This document shows positions 1 through 5,284 of a stretch of 5,284 nucleotides of DNA, in pieces (the first letter of the stretch is position 1; each line of letters begins with the position of its first letter). The position numbers and the translations under genes were made by a program. Source of the DNA: Polyangium sp. (in: bacteria) (GTDB lineage: Bacteria; Myxococcota_A; Polyangia; Palsa-1104); the NCBI GenBank assembly GCA_025450955.1, contig JANWLJ010000108.1, positions 1 through 5,284 on the forward strand, given 5' to 3'. The notes under the pieces were generated by a model. It did no database searches. It had not been told where the DNA came from and was given only the letters and a program-made list of their open reading frames with translations.

Positions 1-1497
1 CGCAATCTTTCGCTCGGCGGCGTCGACTCCGATCCGCGCATCGATTCGTACCTGCTCGATCCCGCCGAAGATCACGCGCTCGAGGCGCTGTGCTCGCGAC
101 GGCTCGGGCAGGTGCCGTCCGCGATCGACGGCGGGCGCGAGGCGCTCCTCGGCAAAGGCAAAAAGGCGCTGCTCTTCGAGTCGCTCGAGATCGAGCGCGC
201 CGCCGCGTTTTCCGGCTGCGTCGCCGAGACCACGCTCGCGCTCGGAAGGGCGCTCTCGGCCGAGCTGCGCGGTCGCGGGCTCGGCGCGCTCCTCGACGAG
301 ATGGAGATGCCACTCGCGCACGTGCTCGCGGTGATGGAGCGCCACGGCATCTGCCTCGACACCGGCATGCTGCACGCGCTCGGCAAACGGCTCGAGCTGC
401 GGCTCGCCGAGATCGAAGAGGAGGTGCGAACGCTCACCGGCTCCGAGATCAATCTCGGCTCGCCCAAGCAGCTCCAGGAGCTTCTGTTCGAAAAGCTCGG
501 ACTGCCGTCGGGGCGCAAGACCAAGACCGGCTTCTCCGTCGACGCCGAGGTGCTCGAAGAGCTGGCGCCGCTTCATCCGGTGGCGGCGAAGATCCTCGAG
601 CACCGCACACTCTCCAAGCTCAAGGGCACCTATATCGACGCGCTGCCGCTCCGGGTCGATCCGAAGACCGGGCGGCTGCACACCTCGTACGTGCAGACCA
701 TCGCCGCCACCGGGCGACTCTCGTCGGTCGATCCCAACTTGCAGAACGTGCCGATTCGCTCGGAGCTCGGGCGCGAGATCCGCCGCGCCTTTTGCGCCGA
801 CGCGGGCTGCCTGCTGGTGGTGGGCGACTATTCGCAGATAGAGCTGCGGCTGCTCGCGCATTTATCCGAAGATCCGGTGCTCATCGACGCGTTTCAAAAA
901 GACGAGGACATCCATCGCCGCACCGTCTCAGAAATGTTCGGCGCCGATAAAGCCGACGATTCGCAGCTCCGCTCGGTGGCCAAGATGATCAACTACGGGA
1001 TCGTCTATGGGCTGTCCGATTACGGGCTGGCGCAGCGGCTCGGGATCGAGCGCGCCGATGCCAAGCGTTACATCGACGGGTATCTGAAGACCTACGCGCG
1101 GGCCGCCGCGTATATGGAGGGGCTCATCCGCGAGGCCTATCGCGATGCGGGCGCGCGCACCCTGTTCGGCCGCTTTCGCCCGCTGCCCGAGCTCGCGTCG
1201 AAGAATCGCAATGTGCGAATGGCGGGCGAACGGATGGCGCGCAACACGCCGATTCAGGGCACCGCCGCCGATCTCTTGAAGCTGGCGATGATCAAGGTTC
1301 AAAAATTCCTCGACGCCGAGGCGCCCGAGGTGCGGATGCTGCTCACCGTCCACGACGAGCTGGTGCTCGAGGCGCCCGAGCCGCGCGCGGCGCAGATGGG
1401 CGAGCGGCTGCGCGAGGTGATGGAAGGAGTGGTGCCGCTCAAGGTGCCGCTCAAGGTCGATCTCGGGATCGGCCGCACCTGGGCGGATGCGAAGTAG
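1..1497 (+). CDS. polA: DNA polymerase I, C-terminal part (5' end outside window)
   Basis: Family A DNA polymerase for Okazaki-fragment maturation and repair synthesis. The frame is open from base 1, so the GTG at 112 is internal; 498 codons are visible. They start inside the 3'-5' exonuclease-like domain (codons 1 to about 90) and continue through the thumb (about 140-220) and the palm and fingers. Landmarks are the ATGRLSS...PNLQNVP block, motif A (DYSQIELRLLAHL, Asp at codon 276, Glu at 281), motif B (RSVAKMINYGIVYGLS, Arg324, Lys328, Tyr332, Tyr336), the NTPIQGTAADLLK block and motif C (HDE, codons 451-453). The spacing from motif B to motif C and to the C terminus matches E. coli Pol I as I recall it, so roughly 430 residues, including the 5' nuclease, lie upstream. 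Two oddities: Tyr replaces Phe762 (E. coli numbering), and the exonuclease III Tyr and Asp are Phe70 and Val74. Identity is secure. Confidence 0.97.
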   Translation, partial: RNLSLGGVDSDPRIDSYLLDPAEDHALEALCSRRLGQVPSAIDGGREALLGKGKKALLFESLEIERAAAFSGCVAETTLALGRALSAELRGRGLGALLDEMEMPLAHVLAVMERHGICLDTGMLHALGKRLELRLAEIEEEVRTLTGSEINLGSPKQLQELLFEKLGLPSGRKTKTGFSVDAEVLEELAPLHPVAAKILEHRTLSKLKGTYIDALPLRVDPKTGRLHTSYVQTIAATGRLSSVDPNLQNVPIRSELGREIRRAFCADAGCLLVVGDYSQIELRLLAHLSEDPVLIDAFQKDEDIHRRTVSEMFGADKADDSQLRSVAKMINYGIVYGLSDYGLAQRLGIERADAKRYIDGYLKTYARAAAYMEGLIREAYRDAGARTLFGRFRPLPELASKNRNVRMAGERMARNTPIQGTAADLLKLAMIKVQKFLDAEAPEVRMLLTVHDELVLEAPEPRAAQMGERLREVMEGVVPLKVPLKVDLGIGRTWADAK

Positions 1498-1498
1498 G

Positions 1499-1507
1499 TG
1501 ATATAAT
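1499..1507 (+). promoter_or_regulatory. Candidate extended -10 promoter element
   Basis: TGATATAAT matches the sigma-70 extended -10 consensus TGnTATAAT exactly, in an otherwise G+C-rich 19-bp gap between polA and the lipoprotein gene. No -35 match is visible 16-18 bp upstream, as is common for extended -10 promoters. Transcription would start around 1514-1517, at or just before the ATG at 1517, so the mRNA would be leaderless or nearly so. The G run at 1510-1514 ends only two bases before the ATG, too close for normal Shine-Dalgarno use, which fits that reading. A chance match is possible because the TG overlaps the end of the upstream gene region. Confidence 0.45.
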
Positions 1508-1516
1508 CCGGGGGCG

Positions 1517-2812
1517 ATGCGTCGCTCGCTCCGGAGTCCGATCGTCCTTCTCTTCGCGCTCTCGTTCGGGCCGTGGGCCTGCAAGCCGAAGAGCGCCTCC
1601 CCTCCCGCTTCGCCGTCGCGCTCGGAAGATGCGCCGGTCGCCGCGAGCGATCCGGCGCAGCGCTCGGCGATGCGCGCGCCGCAAAAGTCGTCAACGCCGC
1701 CGAGCGGCGATCCAGCGGTCCACACCCTCAAGCGCTGCTTCGACGAGGACGCGCCCGGCGATCCGCCGCGGCCGCTCGACGCCCTGCTCGACCGCGCCGC
1801 CGAGCTCTACGACCACGGCGACTTTCCCGGCTCGCTCGCCTGCGCCGAGGAGGCCTCACGCGTCGAGCCGCGCTCGGTCGAGGCGCACCACGATCGCGCC
1901 GCCGCGCTCCAGGAGCTCGGCCGGCTCGACGAGGCGGAGAGCGCGTTCGCCCGCGCGCTCGCGATCGATCCTGACGATCCGGAGACGCTGGCCGGCGCCG
2001 CCGATCTCTACATCAACCGGCTGCCGCCGTCGAACGATCACACCGAGACCGGCCTCGAGTACGCGCGGCGCGGCTCGCGGCGGATGCGGCGCGCCCGGCT
2101 CCATCCGCTCGCCGGCGCGCGCGGGCTCCAGGCGCGGCTGGCGCTGCTCGAAGGCCAGGCGCTCAACGATCTCGGCCGCTCGCGCGAAGCGCTGATGCGC
2201 CTCGACGCCTCGCTCGCCGCCGCGCCCGAAGACGTCCACGCCCGCTACGAGCGCGCGGTCGCGCTCTTCGATCTGTGCCGCTTCGCCGAGGCCAAGCGCG
2301 GCTTTCAAGAGGTGCTCAGAAAGAGCCCGCACGACGCGTGGTCGCACCATCACCTCGGGCTCACGCTCGAGCGGCTCGGCGACGAGGCCGACGCCGCCCG
2401 CGAGCTGGCCCGCGCGCGCTCCGACGATCCCGACGATTTCAAGGCGCCGGTGATGCTCGGGGCGACCGAGTTCCGCGCGCTCGTCGACGCCGAGGCGCGC
2501 ACCCTCACCTCCGCCGAGCAGCGCGATCTCGGCCGGGTCGAGCTCGAGACCGCGGACCTGCCCGACCTCGCCGATCTCACCGCCGAGGAGCCGCCGCTCG
2601 CGCCGACCATTCTCGGGCTGTTCCGCGGCGCGCCGCTCGGCGAAGCGCCCGAGTCCGAGCCGCGCGCGATCGTGATCTATCGCAAGAACCTCGCTCGCGC
2701 GGTCGGGAGCCGCAGCGAGCTGGCCGAGCAGGTGCGCACCACGCTGCTTCACGAGCTCGGTCATCTGCGCGGCGAGGACGACGACGCGCTGCGCGCCCAG
2801 GGCCTCGAGTAG
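1517..2812 (+). CDS. Predicted TPR lipoprotein with C-terminal mini-zincin metallopeptidase domain
   Basis: 431 residues. The ATG at 1517 is the first start after an in-frame TGA at 1499 and gives a basic n-region and hydrophobic core (residues 2-18) ending in Cys22, a possible lipobox (PWAC; Pro at -3 is atypical). A Pro/Ser/Ala-rich linker (about 23-65) follows. Two blocks of 34-residue TPR-like units come next, at about 87-120 and 121-154, then about 205-238, 239-272 and 273-306, with typical Gly/Ala/Pro positions. The end (about 316-431) resembles the small zincin-like family PF06262 (formerly DUF1025): PTILGLFRGAPL, an IVIYRKNL strand, then HELGHLRGEDD, fitting HExxHxxGxxD with His412, Glu413, His416 and Asp422 as likely zinc and catalytic residues. 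It would be an exported, membrane-anchored protein-binding scaffold with a possible peptidase; the substrate is unknown. It lies 19 bp after polA and 4 bp before the kinase. Confidence 0.85.
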   Translation: MRRSLRSPIVLLFALSFGPWACKPKSASPPASPSRSEDAPVAASDPAQRSAMRAPQKSSTPPSGDPAVHTLKRCFDEDAPGDPPRPLDALLDRAAELYDHGDFPGSLACAEEASRVEPRSVEAHHDRAAALQELGRLDEAESAFARALAIDPDDPETLAGAADLYINRLPPSNDHTETGLEYARRGSRRMRRARLHPLAGARGLQARLALLEGQALNDLGRSREALMRLDASLAAAPEDVHARYERAVALFDLCRFAEAKRGFQEVLRKSPHDAWSHHHLGLTLERLGDEADAARELARARSDDPDDFKAPVMLGATEFRALVDAEARTLTSAEQRDLGRVELETADLPDLADLTAEEPPLAPTILGLFRGAPLGEAPESEPRAIVIYRKNLARAVGSRSELAEQVRTTLLHELGHLRGEDDDALRAQGLE

Positions 2813-2816
2813 CCGC

Positions 2817-4673
2817 GTGGCCGCGCCCGAGCCCGACGACCTCGCGCGCGCCGAGCCGAGCCCCGACGAGAGCGCCGAATCCGCCGGCCTGCGCGCCCGG
2901 CTGCGCGCCGAGACTCGCAAGCTCGACGCGATCCGCGAGCTCGGCCGGGTGCTCGGCGCCACGCTCGATCTCGATCGCCTGCTGGTGGTGCTGCTGGAGA
3001 AAGTCTGCGAGCTGCTCGACGCCGAGCGCGCCACCATCTTTCTCGTCTCGGACGATCGCAGCGAGCTCATCTCGACGGTCGCCCAGGGCGGCACCATCGA
3101 GCCCATCCGGCTCAAGCTCGGCGACGGGATCGCCGGCTGGGTGGCTGCGTCCGGCGAGACGGTCAACATCGCCGACGCCTACGCCGATCCGCGCTTCCAC
3201 AAAGAGGTCGATCAGCGCTCCGGCTTTCGCACCCGCTCGATCCTCTGCATGGCGATGCCCGATCACCAGGGTCAGACCATCGGCGTGGTCCAGGTGCTCA
3301 ACAAGCGCCTCGGGCCGTTTGACCCCAACGACGAAGCGCTGCTCGCCACCGTCGCTGCGCACGCGGGCGTGAGCCTGGCGAGCTCCAAGCTCTACCAATC
3401 GGTGGTGGACAAAAACCGCGCGCTCCTCGAAGCGCAGGAGTCCTTGCGCCACCGCATCCGCGAGCTCGATCTGCTGTTCGAGATCGAGAAGGAGGCGTCG
3501 GCGTCGCTCGATCTCGACGAGCTGCTCGACCGGCTGCTCCAGCGCGCGATGCAGCTCCTCGGCGCCGAGGCGGGCTCGGTGCTGCTCCGCGAGCGCGGCT
3601 CGGGCGAGCTCTATTTTCGCTCGGTCAAGGGGCGCGGGGCCGAGGCGATCCGCCGCCTGCCGCTCTCCGCCGGAGCCGGGGTGATCGGCTGGGTGGCGCT
3701 GCACAAGCAGCCGCTCCTCGTCGACGATCCGGCCCACGACGCGCGCCACGATCTCACGCTTGCCGAGAAGGTGGGGGTGCCGGCGCGGAACATCTTGGCG
3801 GTGCCGCTCCTTCAACCGAGCGGCGAGGACGATCGCGCGCTCGGCGCGTTCGAGGTCCTGAACAAGCGCGGCGAGGGCGGCTTCGACGAGAGCGATCTCA
3901 AGCTGCTCACCCTCATCGCCGGACAGGCCGCCCGCGCGATCGCGCTCGCCCGCGGCCGCGACGACAAGCAGCGCTCGGGGCGGCTCGCCGCGATCGGCCA
4001 GATGATGTCGGGGGTGCTGCACGATCTCAAGACCCCGATGACCATCATCTCCGGCTACGCGCAGCTCATGGCCCAGAGCGACGACGAGCCGGCGCGCGGG
4101 CGCTACGCCTCGCTCATCTTGAAGCAGTTCGACATCATGGCGGCGATGACCCGCGAGGTGATCCTGTTCGCGCGCGGCGAGTCGGATCTATTGGTGCGCC
4201 GGGTGTTCTTGCAAAACTTCGTCGCCTCGGTGAAGCAGCAGCTCGAGCGCGAGCTGGCCGGCAAGAAGGTCGAGCTCATCATCGAGGCGCGCTATCTCGG
4301 CGCCGCCCACTTCGACGAGAACAAGATGCTGCGGCTGGTTCACAACCTGGCGCGCAACGCGGTCGAGGCGATGGAGGGCGAAGGCACCTTCAAGATCGGG
4401 GTCGACAGCGACGGCGCCGAATTGGTGCTCACCTTCAGCGACACCGGCCGCGGCGTCCCCGACGAGCTCAAGGGCCGCCTGTTCGAAGCGTTCGCCACCG
4501 CCGGAAAAGCCGACGGCACCGGGCTCGGGCTGGCGATCGTCAAGAAGATCGTCGACGAGCACCAGGGCCGGATCACCTGGGAGAGCCGCCCGGGCGCCGG
4601 CACGATCTTCCGGGTGAGCCTGCCGCTCGAGCGGCCGGCGATCGCCGCCTCCGCTGCGGCTCCCGCCGGCTGA
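2817..4673 (+). CDS. Soluble tandem-GAF sensor histidine kinase
   Basis: 618 residues with no signal peptide or membrane segment, so cytoplasmic. An acidic, Pro-rich N terminus (1-27) precedes GAF1 (about 39-190), a helical, probably coiled-coil linker (190-220), GAF2 (about 218-377), a HisKA dimerisation domain (about 388-455) and a HATPase_c domain (about 495-604), then an Ala/Pro tail. The H-box is LHDLKTP with phosphoacceptor His402; Asp403 and Thr406 fit the HExxT-type pattern of kinases that can also act as phosphatases. The ATP site shows the N-box (NLARNAVEAM, Asn514), G1 (DTGRGVP, 542-548), F-box (LFEAFA) and G2 (GTGLGLAI, 567-574). GAF1 carries a full NKFDE motif (NK at 162-163, F168, DE at 172-173); GAF2 keeps NK...F...D but has Leu361 in place of the Glu. 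The GTG start four bases after the previous stop, without a clear Shine-Dalgarno, suggests translational coupling. No partner response regulator is in view; the ligand is unknown. Confidence 0.93.
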   Translation: MAAPEPDDLARAEPSPDESAESAGLRARLRAETRKLDAIRELGRVLGATLDLDRLLVVLLEKVCELLDAERATIFLVSDDRSELISTVAQGGTIEPIRLKLGDGIAGWVAASGETVNIADAYADPRFHKEVDQRSGFRTRSILCMAMPDHQGQTIGVVQVLNKRLGPFDPNDEALLATVAAHAGVSLASSKLYQSVVDKNRALLEAQESLRHRIRELDLLFEIEKEASASLDLDELLDRLLQRAMQLLGAEAGSVLLRERGSGELYFRSVKGRGAEAIRRLPLSAGAGVIGWVALHKQPLLVDDPAHDARHDLTLAEKVGVPARNILAVPLLQPSGEDDRALGAFEVLNKRGEGGFDESDLKLLTLIAGQAARAIALARGRDDKQRSGRLAAIGQMMSGVLHDLKTPMTIISGYAQLMAQSDDEPARGRYASLILKQFDIMAAMTREVILFARGESDLLVRRVFLQNFVASVKQQLERELAGKKVELIIEARYLGAAHFDENKMLRLVHNLARNAVEAMEGEGTFKIGVDSDGAELVLTFSDTGRGVPDELKGRLFEAFATAGKADGTGLGLAIVKKIVDEHQGRITWESRPGAGTIFRVSLPLERPAIAASAAAPAG

Positions 4674-4677
4674 GCGC

Positions 4678-4839
4678 TTACGAAGACGATTTTTTCTTCG
4701 ACGACTTGGCGGGCGTGCCCTTGCGGGTGCCGCGCTCTTCGGCGGCGCGGGCGCGACGGCGCTGGATGCGCGCCTTGAGCTTCCGCTGGCTGATCTTGCG
4801 GCGCATCTTGGGGGAACGGCGGTTGTCTCCGAGGCCCAT
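4678..4839 (-). CDS. Small, strongly basic protein of unknown function (53 aa)
   Basis: I do not recognise a family with certainty. The ATG is at 4839-4837 and the TAA at 4680-4678. The protein begins MGLGDNRRSPKMRRK, continues as an Arg/Lys-rich probable helix (about residues 11-36), and ends in a Lys/Ser-rich tail (KSSKKKSSS). It has 21 Lys or Arg and only 3 acidic residues, so net charge is about +18, with no Cys and no hydrophobic segment. A perfect AAGGAG lies six bases before the ATG, much stronger than any other site in the window, and a candidate promoter lies further upstream. Such a protein could bind RNA, ribosomes or DNA; a distant likeness to tiny AURKAIP1/COX24-type ribosomal proteins is possible but may only reflect composition. 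It converges on the kinase gene with four bases between stop codons and follows ygfZ by 63 bp. Confidence 0.75.
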   Translation of the reverse strand: MGLGDNRRSPKMRRKISQRKLKARIQRRRARAAEERGTRKGTPAKSSKKKSSS

Positions 4840-4845
4840 CGTGGT

Positions 4846-4851
4846 CTCCTT
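4846..4851 (-). promoter_or_regulatory. Strong Shine-Dalgarno site of the small basic protein gene
   Basis: On the minus strand the bases read AGAAGGAGACCACG followed by ATG. AAGGAG is fully complementary to the 16S rRNA anti-Shine-Dalgarno core and sits six bases from the start codon, an ideal spacing. It fixes the start of the 53-residue gene and argues that this short frame is translated. Confidence 0.8.
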
Positions 4852-4865
4852 CTGAAAGGGCCCGA

Positions 4866-4894
4866 AGCGTGCCGTTCGAAGGGGCGCCTGTCAA
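4866..4894 (-). promoter_or_regulatory. Candidate promoter of the small basic protein gene
   Basis: On the minus strand a perfect -35 box TTGACA (4894-4889) is followed after 17 bases by CACGCT (4871-4866), a weak -10 keeping only the A at position 2 and the final T. Transcription would start near 4859 and give a leader of about 20 bases containing the AAGGAG. It lies wholly within the 63-bp gap after ygfZ, so the small gene could be expressed independently of, or in addition to, readthrough from ygfZ. The poor -10 keeps confidence low. Confidence 0.4.
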
Positions 4895-4902
4895 GCCGCG
4901 CG

Positions 4903-5284
4903 TCAGCGAAACGGCAGCGCGACCACCCTAGCAGTGCGCTCGCCTTTCGGATCGTGGACGGTGAGCGCGGTCCCCGGCTCCCACAGCGAGCGGTGCACGT
5001 AGCCGAGCGCGATCGGTCCGAAGCGCGGCGAAACCACCGACGAGGTGATGAGGCCCGCCTCGTCGCGGCCGGCGCCCGAGAGGCGCGCGCCCCGACTCGC
5101 TTCGCCCTCGCCGCCCAAGGTGAGGCCGACCAACTTGCGGTTGATGTGGCCGCGGGCGGTGGCGCGCGCCACCACCTCCTGACCGACGTAGCAGCCCATG
5201 GTCAGGCTGACCGCGGCCGCCATCCCGGCCTCGAGGAGCAGGCGATCTTCGTCGACGGCGACGCCGTAGCGCGGCCGGGCGGCC
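4903..5284 (-). CDS. ygfZ: YgfZ/GcvT-family folate-binding protein, C-terminal part (5' end outside window)
   Basis: The minus-strand frame is open from the window's right edge to the TGA at 4905-4903, leaving 126 C-terminal residues. It begins with the family-typical stretch PRYGVAVDEDRLLLEAG, leads into the signature TMGCYVGQEVVARATARGH, and ends in a barrel-like C-terminal domain (SPRFGPIALGYVHRSLWEPG, then VHDPKGERTARVVALPF). The ATG at 5223 lies between these two conserved blocks, so it is internal and not the start. YgfZ proteins are cytoplasmic, tetrahydrofolate-binding relatives of the glycine-cleavage T protein that support iron-sulfur enzymes, including the tRNA-modifying enzyme MiaB. 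Cys31 of the visible part corresponds to E. coli Cys228, and about 95 residues follow it, close to the E. coli arrangement. The usual Lys two residues before that Cys is Met29 here. Roughly the first 200 residues are outside. A GcvT-type aminomethyltransferase is less likely because of the GCYxGQE motif. Confidence 0.93.
   Translation of the reverse strand, partial: AARPRYGVAVDEDRLLLEAGMAAAVSLTMGCYVGQEVVARATARGHINRKLVGLTLGGEGEASRGARLSGAGRDEAGLITSSVVSPRFGPIALGYVHRSLWEPGTALTVHDPKGERTARVVALPFR

Noticed and set aside
112..114. GTG as a translation start for the polymerase.
   Set aside because: The frame is open to base 1, and the preceding codons (DSYLLDPAEDHALEALCSRRLG region) match the conserved Pol I exonuclease-like domain, so the gene simply begins outside the window.
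1856..4022. Long open frames on the minus strand opposite the lipoprotein and kinase genes.
   Set aside because: They are compositional shadows common in G+C-rich DNA: Arg/Ala/Leu/Glu-rich, with no recognisable domain, and each is fully opposite a gene with clear catalytic motifs.
4681..4700. Inverted repeat CGAAGA...TCTTCG around a T-run just past the kinase stop, resembling a terminator.
   Set aside because: The T-run lies in the loop and not after the stem, the stem is only six pairs, and it sits inside the small protein's Lys/Ser-coding tail, where AAG/AAA/TCG codons explain it.
4858..4888. Palindromes GGGCCC, TTCGAA and GGCGCC and an imperfect CGAA/TTCG hairpin between ygfZ and the small gene, considered as an operator or terminator.
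   Set aside because: Short palindromes are expected at this base composition, the hairpin is weak and lacks a T-run, and no spaced dyad of operator type is evident.
5221..5223. Minus-strand ATG as the start of a short 106-residue protein.
   Set aside because: The conserved YgfZ stretch PRYGVAVDEDRLLLEAG lies immediately before it in the same frame, so this Met is internal.

Overview
This 5.3 kb window is very G+C-rich (about 70% by eye), densely coding, and has strong third-position G/C preference. The gene content suggests a Myxococcota or other former delta-proteobacterial chromosome: a housekeeping polA, a tetratricopeptide-repeat (TPR) lipoprotein ending in a mini-zincin protease domain, and a large soluble tandem-GAF histidine kinase. 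This placement is inferred from gene style and not from a marker gene. No mobile element, CRISPR array, rRNA or tRNA gene was seen.

Layout. On the plus strand, positions 1-1497 hold the C-terminal half of DNA polymerase I, cut by the window's left edge. A 19-bp gap with a perfect extended -10 box leads to a 431-residue predicted TPR/mini-zincin lipoprotein (1517-2812). Four bases after its stop begins a 618-residue GAF-GAF-HisKA-HATPase kinase (2817-4673), which looks translationally coupled. On the minus strand, converging on the kinase with only four bases between the stop codons, is a 53-codon gene for a strongly basic protein (4839-4678). It has the only strong Shine-Dalgarno sequence in the window and a candidate promoter of its own. 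Upstream of it, on the same strand, is the C-terminal part of a YgfZ/GcvT-family folate-binding protein (5284-4903), cut by the right edge.

How the genes relate. The lipoprotein and kinase are probably co-expressed. One should sit outside the inner membrane and the other in the cytoplasm, so a direct functional link is only a possibility; no response regulator lies in the window. PolA and YgfZ are housekeeping proteins. The most notable points are two natural substitutions in PolA (Tyr at the E. coli Phe762 position, and loss of the exonuclease III catalytic pair), the exported TPR plus mini-zincin architecture, and the short basic-protein gene. I do not see convincing evidence for a wholly new multi-gene system here.
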